Source of the DNA: Bacillota bacterium
GTDB taxonomy: Bacteria; Bacillota; DSM-12270; Thermacetogeniales; Thermacetogeniaceae
NCBI GenBank assembly: GCA_029907475.1
Contig: JARYLU010000015.1
Span: 1-64,000, forward strand
Length of the DNA stretch: 64,000 nt
Direction: 5' to 3'
The notes below the pieces were generated by a model. It ran no database searches and was not told the DNA's origin. It was given only the letters and a program-made list of their open reading frames with translations. Both the position numbers and the translations under genes were made by a program. Positions 53,037 through 62,519 of the stretch are shown here, one piece after another (the first letter of the stretch is position 1; every line of letters starts with the position of its first letter).

Positions 53037-53057
53037 GGGGGGGGGGGGGGGGGGGGG
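53037..53057 (+). repeat. Homopolymeric tract of 21 G at a gene start
   Basis: Positions 53037-53057 are all G, and the last G begins the GTG start codon of the following sensor gene. Such tracts slip during replication and underlie phase variation in other bacteria. The assembled length may be uncertain. Confidence 0.85.
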
Positions 53058-55167
53058 TGATCCGCTCAAGCGAGCCCGGGAAGATGCGTCTGGGCCTTTG
53101 GTTGACGCTCTTCTCTGTGGTTGTTTTCCTGACCCTTATCTTCCTCAGTATGAGGCAGGTGATCAAGGGACTTGACAAGATGCACGTCCAGGTCCAGAAG
53201 ATCGTGGCGGCAAGCGACCTCTACACCCACCTCATCGCCCAGTCCTACGCCATCAGAGGCTATATGCTCTACCAGGATGTCCCTTACCTGGAAGAGTTCC
53301 GCTCCTGGTCCCGCAGCAACGAGAGAGAGATAGAGGAACTGCTGAAGATCGTCCGCCCCGCACGGAAGCCCCTGGTCAGGGGAGTCCTGGAGCGGCATGT
53401 AAAGTACGTGGAAATGTGTGAAGAGGAAATCATTCCCAGGGTGCAGAAGGGGGACGTTGAGGGCGCCGCCCGGATCGCCTGGGAGAGCGGGGCCGTGGCC
53501 CTCCTGCGGGAGATGCTGGACGCCACGGACAGGCTCCGGGAGATGCGGATCACAGATACCCACGCCCTTGTGGATCATACCGTGCGCCAGGCTCGCCGCG
53601 CCCTGGTGTGGGGCTGCGGAAGCGGGCTTCTGGGGCTCCTCGTTGTCCTGGGCGGGGGGACCTTCATGGTCAGGAGAATGGTGATGGAGGGCCTGGTCTA
53701 CAGGTTGATGCTTCTGAACATCACCAGTGCGGTCGCCGTCCTCAGGCGCAACGGTCTGGTCCACTACGTCAACCCTGCAGCCGAGAACCTCTTCAGCCTG
53801 GAGTCGAAAAAGGTGGCGGGGAAACCCTTTCTCTCGGTTTTTGCCGGTCGTATGGAGGCGAGGGGAGATTCCCGCGCTCTCCCGGTCCAGGAGTCCCTGG
53901 CATCGGGCAATCCTTTTAGCGCGGAGATCGACTATACTGCCCCTGACGGCAGGAAGCTGGCCTTCCTCGTGGACTGCCTGCCGCTCCTGGAGGAGGGGGG
54001 AGGAGCCACGGGGCGGTTCTCATTTTCCGGGACATCACGGAACTCCGGAGGAGAGAGGAGGAGCTTAAGGATCTGGCCGTGCGGGACGGCCTTACCCTCC
54101 TCTTCAACCACACCTACGTCACCCAGGCCCTTGAGCGCGAAGCCAGATGCGCCCTCGAGAAGGGGAGGAGTCTGGCGTTCATGATGGTTGACATGGACAA
54201 CTTCAAGAGCTACAACGACCGGTTCGGGCACCCCCAGGGGGACGACGTGCTCCGGAGGCTGGCGCGTCTCCTCGAGGAAAACGTGCGGAGCACAGACATC
54301 GTCGGCCGCTACGGCGGGGACGAGTTTGCCGTGATTCTTCCAGGGGCAGGCCCGGAAGAATCGATCGAGATCGCCGAGAGGCTGCGTGGCGCGGTGGCCG
54401 CTCACCCCTTCCCCTACCGGGAGTTCATGCCGGGCGGGAGGGTGACCGTTTCCGTAGGGGTGGCCTGCCTCCCTGATGACGGCACTACTGCCGCCGAGCT
54501 GATCAAGCACGCCGATGAGGCCATGTACAGCGCCAAGCGCGTGTCCAAAGACAGGGTCGAGGTCTACCAGTCGGTGGTCAAAGAACTCGAGGCTGACTGG
54601 CCGGAGGAGCGCGCCCTGATCCACCACATCTCGATGTTCCTTGCTGCTGTCAATGCCTGGGACTTGTATACCTACGGCCATTCCGAGCGGGTGACCCGCT
54701 ACGCCGTGGCCCTTGCCCGGGGTTTGGGTCTTGATGCCGAAGAGACGAAAAAGATCAAATTAGCCGCCTTCCTGCACGACGTGGGGAAGGTGGAGATACC
54801 GGCATCACTTCTCAACAAGCCGGGACTGCTTGACCCCGAGGAGCGCGAAGCGCTCAAGCGCCACCCCCTGGTCGGCACCGAAATCGTGGGGCAGATCAAG
54901 GCTCTGGAGGATGTCGTCCCTGTTGTGCGCTACCACCACGAGCGCTGGGACGGCAAAGGTTACCCTGCCGCCCTGGCGGGAGAGGAGATCCCCCTCGGGG
55001 CGAGGATCATCGCCCTGGCCGATGCCTTTGATGCCATGACTTCTGACCGGCCCTACCGCCGGGCGAAGTCCTCCCCGGAGGCGCTGGCCGAGATCGAGAG
55101 AGAAGCCGGGTACCAGTTCGACCCGCGCCTCGCCGGGGTCTTCGTGCGCCTGTTTCGCAGTGTTTGA
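53057..55167 (+). pseudogene. Membrane sensor PAS-GGDEF-HD-GYP protein with a frameshift
   Basis: Two overlapping frames belong to one gene of about 700 residues. The first (53057 to about 53990) encodes a membrane helix (about 12-35), a four-helix-bundle sensor, a second helix (about 185-205) and a PAS domain (NITSAVAVLRRNGLVHYVNPAAENLF). The second frame, beginning around 54020 with AVLIFRDITELRRREEEL, gives a GGDEF domain with RYGGDEF and I-site RSTD, and an HD-GYP domain with HDVGKVEIP and HHERWDGKGYP. The break lies in the G-rich run 53993-54026. It may be a true mutation, programmed slippage or a sequencing error. If repaired, it is a bifunctional c-di-GMP enzyme. Confidence 0.85.
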
Positions 55168-55390
55168 CCTGACCGGCCGCGATTTTGTCCTGCCTCAACC
55201 ACGAAAAGCTGCTGGCTATCGAAAGAGCCGAGAGATACCACTCGGAAATGAGATACCAAACCCTTTAACATTCTTTCCAGAAGAGGCATATTTTGTTAAG
55301 GGATATTAGTTGCAAATCAGGTATTACCCCAGGGAGTCGAAGTGAAAGGGTTGCCGGGGGTTTTCGCATAATGTTGGGAGGTGAAGGTTG

Positions 55391-56086
55391 ATGCTGATCG
55401 TTATTGATCCCGGGCACGGGGGGAAAGACCCGGGCTCTGTTTCCCTGAAAGGAGATTTAGAGAAGGATCAGGTTTTGCGAATTGCTACCCTTCTTAAGGG
55501 CTTGGAACCTGGTTTTAAGGATATGATCAAGTTTTATTTGACCCGAACCGGGGACTGGGAATTGAGTCTGGAGGCAAGGGCAAGCCTGGCGAACCGTCTA
55601 CAGGCTGATTATTTTATTTCCCTGCATCAAAATTCGGATCCTTCACAAAAAGGAAGGGGAATCGAAGTATATGCTCTGGCACCAGGTGGTGAAGGGGAGC
55701 AATTGGGCAGAGCAATTCTCAATAAGATGATCAGCCGGACCGGTCTTGTAAACAGGGGGTTAAAGTTTGCGGGGTTCGCCGTTTTGCGCTTGACCGCGAT
55801 GCCGGCGGTTTTGTGCGAATGTGGTTTCTTGGGAACCCCGGAAGAAGCCCCCGTAGTGACCAGTTATCATTTCCAACAGGAGGTAGCAATGGCAATTTGT
55901 GAGGGTATAGCCGAATACCTGCGGCTTCCGTTTCATCCCCCACCTATAGCGAGCTGGAACCCCGAGGCCGAAATTGAAAAGCTGCGCCAGGCAGGGCTAA
56001 TTTTCTCTCCTCGTAAACCCGATGAGCCTCTCAATTGGGGAGAGTTCGCAACGGTGATTAACCGTCTGCTTGAACGCGGGACGTAG
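55391..56086 (+). CDS. N-acetylmuramoyl-L-alanine amidase (Amidase_3)
   Basis: About 231 residues. Zinc-amidase motifs: IDPGHGGKDPGS with the first His, SLEARASLAN, FISLHQNSD with the second His and the catalytic Glu in LCECGFLG. No signal peptide, so it may be exported by another route, released on mother-cell lysis, or be of phage type. The last 45 residues are a short tail unlike SPOR or SH3 domains. ATG 55391, behind GGGAGGTGAAG, is preferred over TTG 55388. GC content returns to that of the main chromosome here. Confidence 0.9.
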   Translation: MLIVIDPGHGGKDPGSVSLKGDLEKDQVLRIATLLKGLEPGFKDMIKFYLTRTGDWELSLEARASLANRLQADYFISLHQNSDPSQKGRGIEVYALAPGGEGEQLGRAILNKMISRTGLVNRGLKFAGFAVLRLTAMPAVLCECGFLGTPEEAPVVTSYHFQQEVAMAICEGIAEYLRLPFHPPPIASWNPEAEIEKLRQAGLIFSPRKPDEPLNWGEFATVINRLLERGT

Positions 56087-56183
56087 GGACGGGGTAATTT
56101 TTTTCGATCCGGGGAGGATATGAAGGAGCAGGAAATTTACTCAGAGAGGCCAAATTAGAAAAGTACAGGAGGGCTCTCTTTTT

Positions 56184-57323
56184 ATGAAACAAAGGATTTG
56201 CGTCATCGGAGGCGGTCCCGCAGGTTTGGCGGCGGCTTTAGAAGGAGCAAGACTTGGGCTGAAGGTTGACCTTTACGAACGAAACCGGATTGGAGAGCAT
56301 ATCCGGTGTGCGGAGGGATTTATTGATACCTTGCGTTTGTTGGGTCAACCTGAGGCCGGAGTGCGATTTAGGGTTGACGAAGCGTTGCTTCAAGTTATCA
56401 GTGAATTCCGGGTCAACTGTAAAAAAGTAGGTTTCTGGATGATTAATCGGGCAGAGTGGCAGCGTTTTTTAGGGGAAAAGGCTCGCGTCGCAGGAGTTAA
56501 CATTCACGAAAAGACAGGAATTACGAAAGAGGCTTTTGAGGAGTTACGGAAAGATTACCGGTGGGTTATTGACGCCAGCGGTGCTCCTCCAATTAGTTCG
56601 CTTCACTACGGATTTCGAGATTATTACCGCCGGCATAGCGCAATTACAGCCCAATACGTAGTTGAGGGAGACTTTTCCCGGCTGGGGAAACGGCTTAAAT
56701 TTGTGCTTTTTCCAAATTATTCAGGATATTATTGGATTTTTCCCAAAGGCGCTGATGTTCAGGGCAGGGTAACCGCGAATGTGGGAATCGGCCGGTTTCA
56801 GTGGAAAGAAAAGATAGAAGGGGCACAGAAAGTTTCCTTGTGGGAAGAACTTGGCCGGGTCTTAGCAAGGGAACGCATCCAGGGAAAAATCCTCAGGCGT
56901 TACGGGGGAATCATCCCGGTTAGACTGCGCGAGCAGCTTCAATACGAAAATGTGCTGCTGGTGGGGGATGCCGCCGGGTGCGCGTCTCCTCTGCACGGAG
57001 GCGGGATCGATACCGCTTTTCTTACCGGCCGCCAGGCGGCAAGGTGGATCGCATTACAAGAAAATGCAGTCCCGGGTAAGGATTTTTCCGAAGACGTCTG
57101 GCGCCTTTTAGCCCCAAAGCTTAAGGTTGAGCAGCGCTTGTGCGAACTCTGGTCCCGCCTGGATCTCAATGCTTTAGATGATTTGGCCTGTTTCATTTGT
57201 CGGGACTACCGGCAAATCAAAGGGATGGTTCTGTTCCGTCACTTTTGGAGCTTACTCCGGTACCTGGGGACCGGAATCCGTTTTTGGTCCGGATTAACCC
57301 AGGGTAACTGGGCAAAATTTTAA
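56184..57323 (+). CDS. FAD-dependent oxidoreductase, geranylgeranyl-reductase-like
   Basis: The 379-residue protein has the dinucleotide motif VIGGGPAGLAAAL, a second FAD motif VLLVGDAAGCASPLHGGGID, and a CAEG motif after the first domain. These features match the geranylgeranyl reductase/FixC-like flavoprotein family that reduces isoprenoid double bonds or takes electrons for quinone reduction. The substrate cannot be assigned. ATG 56184 has AGGAGGG upstream. It ends in a 4-base convergent overlap with the L,D-transpeptidase gene. Confidence 0.82.
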   Translation: MKQRICVIGGGPAGLAAALEGARLGLKVDLYERNRIGEHIRCAEGFIDTLRLLGQPEAGVRFRVDEALLQVISEFRVNCKKVGFWMINRAEWQRFLGEKARVAGVNIHEKTGITKEAFEELRKDYRWVIDASGAPPISSLHYGFRDYYRRHSAITAQYVVEGDFSRLGKRLKFVLFPNYSGYYWIFPKGADVQGRVTANVGIGRFQWKEKIEGAQKVSLWEELGRVLARERIQGKILRRYGGIIPVRLREQLQYENVLLVGDAAGCASPLHGGGIDTAFLTGRQAARWIALQENAVPGKDFSEDVWRLLAPKLKVEQRLCELWSRLDLNALDDLACFICRDYRQIKGMVLFRHFWSLLRYLGTGIRFWSGLTQGNWAKF

Positions 57324-58315
57324 GCTTCGGGGTCGGGTGGAACAGCAATCCCCCCTTTCTCTTGCAGCAAACGATAAGTTGCCTCATCGACTGTTCCGGT
57401 AACGGCCAATCCGGCGCTTGCTTGAAAGTACCGGACGGCCAAGGCGGTTAAACTGTTGTAGCGACCATCACAAAGGGATGGATAAAACCCCAACTTTCTT
57501 AAAGATAACTGGACATAAACCACGTCCGGACCAAAACAATCCCCGCTCAGGGGGCGGCGCCAGATCTTGGTTGTCCAATGGGGTGGACCGCTGATCTTAA
57601 CTGGGGTATTGAGCTGGACCCAGTCGAAAACCTGGAGCACGTCCTCATTAAACATCCTGACACACCCTGCCGAGGCGGCGGTCCCGATGGTCCAGGGTTT
57701 ATTTGTTCCGTGAATCCCGTATATACCCCACGGGACGTTTAGCCCGAGCCAACGGACACCAAAGCCATCTCCCCAATCATACCCCTTGTGAATAATTTTC
57801 CAGTCCCCGACCGGGGTAGGAGTTTTTGGTTTGCCGACGGCGACTGGGAACTGGCGAAACACTTTTTGGTCTACCAGAACCGTTAAAGTGCGCTTTTCGG
57901 TATCGATTAGGATAGTCACATTTTCCTTCGGGGGGGGTGGGGGTAATGTGTTTACAGGTCTCTCGTAGCCCTGCGCCAGGCTAACCCAGGTCAGGAAGTT
58001 TACTTTCCCTGCAAGAGGAAGCCGGTTTGCTTTTTGATAAGCGCGTACCGCTGCTGCGGTACGGGGACCGTAGATCCCGTCACAGGGGCCGGGATCGAAC
58101 CCCAACTCCGTCAAGCGCTTTTGGAGCTCGAAAACATCGTCCCCTTGAAGATACGGTCTTGTTAGCGATAACTCTCGCTCTGTATCACCACACTGAAAAC
58201 TACTCCGGGCAAATGATGCCCGGGGGAACGGGGCCGTCCCCAGCCAAACGACCGTGCCCAAAATAACGACTGTTAGGAAAAATTGTTTGAAAAACTGTTT
58301 CCAGTGGGGTACCAT
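57320..58315 (-). CDS. L,D-transpeptidase with two peptidoglycan-binding domains
   Basis: A 331-residue exported enzyme: signal peptide or anchor (about 8-32), peptidoglycan-binding domain (about 48-110), YkuD catalytic domain (about 125-250) with GIHGTNKPWTIG and the catalytic Cys in SAGCVRMFNEDV, then a second peptidoglycan-binding repeat at the C-terminus. It forms 3-3 cross-links or attaches proteins in the cell wall or spore cortex. GTG/ATG at 58315 gives the expected signal. Confidence 0.92.
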   Translation of the reverse strand: MVPHWKQFFKQFFLTVVILGTVVWLGTAPFPRASFARSSFQCGDTERELSLTRPYLQGDDVFELQKRLTELGFDPGPCDGIYGPRTAAAVRAYQKANRLPLAGKVNFLTWVSLAQGYERPVNTLPPPPPKENVTILIDTEKRTLTVLVDQKVFRQFPVAVGKPKTPTPVGDWKIIHKGYDWGDGFGVRWLGLNVPWGIYGIHGTNKPWTIGTAASAGCVRMFNEDVLQVFDWVQLNTPVKISGPPHWTTKIWRRPLSGDCFGPDVVYVQLSLRKLGFYPSLCDGRYNSLTALAVRYFQASAGLAVTGTVDEATYRLLQEKGGIAVPPDPEA

Positions 58316-58416
58316 AAATTGCCAACCCCCTTTTTTAATTTTTTAATTTTTATTTCACCCGCGCACAACCCTTTATTTTCGTCCTTCTAATGGTGCCGCA
58401 TGAGCGGCATGAAGTT

Positions 58417-59370
58417 CTAAACAGAAAAGAGTTGACAGACTTCAGGCGGTTTCTGAACCATTTTTTTAAAAACCGGGTGGCGAAGCCTGAGCTCAGGCGT
58501 CCATTCTTGAAACTCAATCTCGACAACAACTTGCGGCAGGACCCATACGGCTTCTGTTTGGAGCCGGGGTAGGGGTGTAAAGGGGCACCGGTTTGTACGT
58601 AAAGAATCAAGGATGGAAAGAAGTTGTGTTTTTTCCCTTACCGGTCCCGTTCCCACGCGACCGAGATAATGTAATTTATTTTCAGAAAAAGCTCCTACAA
58701 GGAGTGTATTTAAAATTCGGTGCTTTAAAAGATATCCACCAATGACTGCCAACTGGTGCCGGCGCGCCTTGATTTTAAGCCAATACCTGCTTTTTTTCCC
58801 AATCAAATACGGAGCATCCTGTTCTTTGGCGACTATTCCTTCGAGCTCCTCTTTTTTCACGGCATCAAAAAGAGATTTTCCGTTTTTGTTAAAAACCGGG
58901 GAAAGGGAGCAAAAGGGCCCGGTTTTGAAGATTTCTGTGAGAAATTTCTTCCGCTCGACAAGGGGCTTATCTACAAGCTCCGTTCCGTTGAGATAGAGGA
59001 TATCGAAAATAATATAAAGTGCCGGCAGTGTTTGGACTAGAGAAGCAATTCCCCTGGGAGAGCTGGCTAGACAGCGTTTCATCAGAAGCGGAAAACTGGG
59101 CTTCTGATCTGCCAGAACGATAACTTCGCCGTCGAGGATCGCCTCTTGTGCTTGAATGTAGTAAGGGAGATCCCCCAGTTCCGGAAATAAATCGGTTCTT
59201 TCCTGAAGGTGGCGGTTCTGGAGACGTACCCCTTTATGGTTAATGAAACTTAACACCCGCATTCCGTCCCATTTAATTTCGAAAAGATGTTGAGGCGAAT
59301 CAAAGGGTTCGGAGTGCCATTGGGGTTCCATGGGTTTGAGTTGGCCGACAGACCACTTCAATTTTTCCAC
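58417..59370 (-). CDS. ATP-dependent DNA ligase, LigD-ligase-domain type
   Basis: The 317-residue protein has the adenylation motif I EIKWDGMR with the AMP-accepting Lys, LDGEVIV, LEGIVAKEQ and YWLKIKARR (motif V), followed by a short OB-fold domain. It resembles the ligase module of LigD, which seals breaks in bacterial end joining. No Ku, polymerase or nuclease module is encoded nearby. ATG 59370 has GAGGTGG upstream. Confidence 0.9.
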   Translation of the reverse strand: MEKLKWSVGQLKPMEPQWHSEPFDSPQHLFEIKWDGMRVLSFINHKGVRLQNRHLQERTDLFPELGDLPYYIQAQEAILDGEVIVLADQKPSFPLLMKRCLASSPRGIASLVQTLPALYIIFDILYLNGTELVDKPLVERKKFLTEIFKTGPFCSLSPVFNKNGKSLFDAVKKEELEGIVAKEQDAPYLIGKKSRYWLKIKARRHQLAVIGGYLLKHRILNTLLVGAFSENKLHYLGRVGTGPVREKTQLLSILDSLRTNRCPFTPLPRLQTEAVWVLPQVVVEIEFQEWTPELRLRHPVFKKMVQKPPEVCQLFSV

Positions 59371-59422
59371 CTCGTTTTTTTATTATTCCCCGTGAATTCT
59401 CACTTAACCTTATTTCAAACAA

Positions 59423-59451
59423 TTGACGCGGGATTGTCCAGGTGCTAGAAT
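59423..59451 (+). promoter_or_regulatory. Sigma-A promoter of the K+ uptake operon
   Basis: TTGACG (59423-59428), 17-base spacer, TAGAAT (59446-59451). Confidence 0.8.
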
Positions 59452-59499
59452 ACGCGGGAGAATAAAGGTTTTTTTGTTTTTTTCGAATGGAGGATTGAA

Positions 59500-60144
59500 A
59501 TGCATGTTATCATTGTGGGCTCTGGACGTTTAGGGTCGCTGTTGGCCCAGATTTTGTCGACAGAGGGGCACGACGTGGTTGTCATTGACCGGGAAAGCAG
59601 CGCTTTTGCGCGCCTGGGGTCCGGTTTTAACGGGACGACTCTGGCTGGAACAGGAATCGATATTGACGTTTTGCGCAAGGCGGGTATTGAAACTGCAGAT
59701 GGACTGGCTGCGGTGACTACCGATGACAGCACCAATGTGATGGCGGCCCAGGTAGCCAAGGAACTATTTCGGGTTCCGAAGGTAATTGCACGGATTTATG
59801 ATCCCGAACGGGAACAAATTTACCACGAGTTCGGCCTCGAAACAGTATCTCCAATTACTCTCGCGGCAAGTCAGATCAGGTACGCTTTCGGCGCGAAAGA
59901 GTTTCGGCACCGCTTCTCGCCGAGTGAAGACCTCGAACTCATTGAATTCGAGGTTCCTCCTCACTGTTTGGGCAAGACGGTTAAAGATCTGGAAGTCACG
60001 GGCCGTTTTCGCGTTGCGGGAATCCTCCGCCACGGGGAAGGTATTATTCCCCAGGAGAGTTTCATTTTAGAAGCCGGCGATACAGTGTTGGGGTTGGCGG
60101 CCCGCAATCACATACCGAAGCTCCGGGCGAAGTTGCATCTTTAA
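59500..60144 (+). CDS. Potassium uptake regulator, TrkA/KtrA-type (first)
   Basis: A 214-residue RCK protein. The N-terminal Rossmann domain has GSGRLGSLLAQ and an acidic VVVIDRE for nucleotide binding; a C-terminal RCK_C domain (about 135-214) follows. It gates the membrane subunit encoded at 61011 in response to NAD(H) or ATP/ADP. GGAGG precedes ATG 59500. Eighteen bases separate it from a second RCK gene, an arrangement of paired Trk regulators common in Clostridia. Confidence 0.92.
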   Translation: MHVIIVGSGRLGSLLAQILSTEGHDVVVIDRESSAFARLGSGFNGTTLAGTGIDIDVLRKAGIETADGLAAVTTDDSTNVMAAQVAKELFRVPKVIARIYDPEREQIYHEFGLETVSPITLAASQIRYAFGAKEFRHRFSPSEDLELIEFEVPPHCLGKTVKDLEVTGRFRVAGILRHGEGIIPQESFILEAGDTVLGLAARNHIPKLRAKLHL

Positions 60145-60161
60145 GCAGGGGGAAGGCCAAC

Positions 60162-60893
60162 ATGAAAGTGTTAGTGGCTGGAGGAGGTAAGGTAGGGTAC
60201 TACCTTGTGAAAACCCTTCTGGATGAAGGCCATGAAGTTTCACTGGTGGAACGGGATGAAGGAATCTGTCAGAATATTGCTTCAGAACTGGATGTGCTGG
60301 TTATTAACGGCGACGCGACGAGCCTGGATATCCTCGCGGATGCGGGGATTCAAGATGCCGATGTCATTGCTGCAGTAACGGGAAAGGATGAAGTTAACCT
60401 CGTCATCTGCCAGCTGGCGAGGCGCAAATTCGGTGTCCCCCGGACCGTGGCGCGGGTCAACAACCCGAAAAACCAGAGGGCTCTGGAATTGCTGGGCGTA
60501 GACGTTGCCGTGAGCAGCACTGCGGTGATCGCCCACTTCATCGAGGAGAGCCTGGCGCGCTGGCACTGGAAAACTCTCTTGACCTTCCACCGGGGTAACA
60601 TGCACATTGTGGAGGTTGAACTGGATCCTCATTCCCCGTCTGTGGGAAAAAAGGTGGAAGAACTCGAACTCCCACATGATTGTGTTTTGGTAACAGTAAT
60701 ACGGGGGCATGATGTACTGATTCCCAGGGGCAGTACTTCGCTTCAGGTGGGTGATGAAATTTTGGCGGTAACCCGCTCCGATACCCAGTTTGAGCTTGTT
60801 GAAAAACTTACCGGCAAAAAGCCGCATGGTCTTTTGCGTAAAGAATTAAACCGGATGGGGGCAGTCTTGCGTGGCAGAAAACCAGTCCGCTAA
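60162..60893 (+). CDS. Potassium uptake regulator, TrkA/KtrA-type (second)
   Basis: A 243-residue RCK protein with GGGKVGYYLVKTLLDEGHEV and the RCK_N motif INGDATSLDILADAGI, then a C-terminal RCK_C domain and a basic tail of about 25 residues. It differs clearly from the preceding paralogue, so they probably form heteromers or serve different ligands. GGGGGAAGG precedes ATG 60162. The stop at 60893 lies within the start of a small membrane protein gene. Confidence 0.92.
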   Translation: MKVLVAGGGKVGYYLVKTLLDEGHEVSLVERDEGICQNIASELDVLVINGDATSLDILADAGIQDADVIAAVTGKDEVNLVICQLARRKFGVPRTVARVNNPKNQRALELLGVDVAVSSTAVIAHFIEESLARWHWKTLLTFHRGNMHIVEVELDPHSPSVGKKVEELELPHDCVLVTVIRGHDVLIPRGSTSLQVGDEILAVTRSDTQFELVEKLTGKKPHGLLRKELNRMGAVLRGRKPVR

Positions 60894-61014
60894 AAGGGCC
60901 AGGGGAGTCTTTTCTCCTTTTAACATTTTCATTGGGATTTTAACCGAATTGGGAGGGGTTGCCCTCCTGGTAGGGTTCGGTTTGTTGATCAGCTGGCTGG
61001 TGAAGGGCTTGTGA
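60871..61014 (+). CDS. 47-residue single-span membrane protein in the K+ operon
   Basis: GTG 60871 lies inside the end of the second trkA and opens MAENQSAKRARGVFSPFNIF, followed by a hydrophobic helix (about 19-43, LGGVALLVGFGLLISWLV) and KGL. The stop TGA overlaps the GTG of the TrkH gene by 4 bases, and the frame bridges the gap exactly. A basic N-terminus and one membrane helix suggest a small subunit of the transporter. I do not recognise a named family. Confidence 0.6.
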   Translation: MAENQSAKRARGVFSPFNIFIGILTELGGVALLVGFGLLISWLVKGL

Positions 61015-62519
61015 GGTTCCGGCGTTTGAAACTGGATTTTCAGGTGATTATTTATTACACAGCCCGGATTCTTATGGGACTGGCAGCGCTCATGGTAATT
61101 CCGCTCATCACGGCTTTGTTTTTTCAGGAGTGGAACATTGCGCTGGACTTCCTGATCGGCATTTTTTTGTCTTTAATTACAGCATACACGCTCACCCTGA
61201 TTACATCCTCGGAGGCTTACAAATCAAAACTTTCCTGGGTTGATGGCCTAGTAGCAGTTACCGTGGCCTGGCTGCTCGGGATGATCCTTGCTGCTGTACC
61301 GTACTATTTAAGCGGTTTTTACGGTTCTTTTCTCGATGCAACCTTTGATGTGATGAGCGGCTTAACCACCACCGGTTTGGTGCTGATTCAAGATCTTGAT
61401 CACGTACCTTACGGAATTAACATGTGGCGACACCTCCTCAGCTTTCTTGGCGGGCAGGGAATGGTCGTCCTCGCCCTTACCTTTCTTTTTCGCGACATTT
61501 CTGGAGCTTTTAAACTGTATGTAGGGGAAGCGAAAGATGAGCAGCTTCTTCCCAACGCAAAAAATACGGCGCGGGTGATCTGGTTCATCAGCATTATTTA
61601 CCTGCTCATCGGCACCTTTATCTTCTGGGTAGCCGGGTTGTACATAGGATTATCGCCGCTCAGGTCCTTCTTCCACGGTTTGTGGGTTTTTATGGCGGCC
61701 TGGAGCACAGGGGGCTTCGCGCCCCAAAGCCAGAATATTCTATATTACCACAGCACCCTCTACGAACTGGTGACTGTTTTATTTTTTACCGTGGGGTCGT
61801 TTAACTTTGCCCTCCACTATACAATCTGGCGGGCAAACAGACGAGAAATCTTCCGGAATCTGGAGGTCATTTCTTTCTTTATTACCGTTAATCTTCTTTT
61901 TTCCTTCACCGCCGGGGGATTGGCTCAGTCAGATGTTTATACCAGTTTTTGGGACATCTTTCGCAAGGGGTACTATCATCTTATTTCCGGCCATACAACA
62001 ACAGGGTTTATGACGGTTTATGCTTCTCAATTCCAGGGGTGGAGCGACCTCGCTCTTTTAGGTTTAATTATTTCCATGCTTTTTGGGGCGAGTGCCTGTT
62101 CTACGGCGGGTGGTTTTAAGGCCCTCCGGATCGGGATTATCTGGCATACCTTAATCCGAGAGGTTAAACGGGTGATCAACCCTGAGCGGGCCGTAGTAAC
62201 CGAGAAGTTTCATCACTTGCGGGATGTTATCCTGGAGGAGCGACACATGCGAAGCGCCCTCCTGGTTGTTATTCTTTATATCACTACGTTTACGATTACC
62301 ACCGTGGCAAGTGTTGCCTCCGGCTACCCCCTGATACACTCCATGTTTGAGGCTGCTTCTGCAACCGGAAACGTGGGCCTGAGCATCGGGGTTGTCGCGC
62401 CTTCGATGCCCGGCTTGCTCAAAGTCCTTTACATTTTGGTGATGTGGGTGGGACGCCTAGAATTTATGGCAGTTCTGGCAGGAGTGGCCTTTATTATTGA
62501 GACTTTAAGGAGGAAGTAA
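61011..62519 (+). CDS. Potassium uptake membrane subunit TrkH/KtrB
   Basis: The 502-residue protein has ten or more membrane segments and four pore-loop motifs of the SKT family, visible as SGLTTTGL, WSTGGFAP, SGHTTTGF and SATGNVGLS. These glycines line the K+ filter. It works with the RCK proteins upstream. GTG 61011 overlaps the small membrane gene by 4 bases, and the stop overlaps the next ATG (TAATG). Confidence 0.94.
   Translation: MRFRRLKLDFQVIIYYTARILMGLAALMVIPLITALFFQEWNIALDFLIGIFLSLITAYTLTLITSSEAYKSKLSWVDGLVAVTVAWLLGMILAAVPYYLSGFYGSFLDATFDVMSGLTTTGLVLIQDLDHVPYGINMWRHLLSFLGGQGMVVLALTFLFRDISGAFKLYVGEAKDEQLLPNAKNTARVIWFISIIYLLIGTFIFWVAGLYIGLSPLRSFFHGLWVFMAAWSTGGFAPQSQNILYYHSTLYELVTVLFFTVGSFNFALHYTIWRANRREIFRNLEVISFFITVNLLFSFTAGGLAQSDVYTSFWDIFRKGYYHLISGHTTTGFMTVYASQFQGWSDLALLGLIISMLFGASACSTAGGFKALRIGIIWHTLIREVKRVINPERAVVTEKFHHLRDVILEERHMRSALLVVILYITTFTITTVASVASGYPLIHSMFEAASATGNVGLSIGVVAPSMPGLLKVLYILVMWVGRLEFMAVLAGVAFIIETLRRK

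Noticed and set aside
52915-53175. 86-codon frame through the G tract encoding seven glycines
   Set aside because: Composition unlike a protein, no ribosome site, and it continues out of frame over the sensor gene. Kept only as part of the phase-variation idea.
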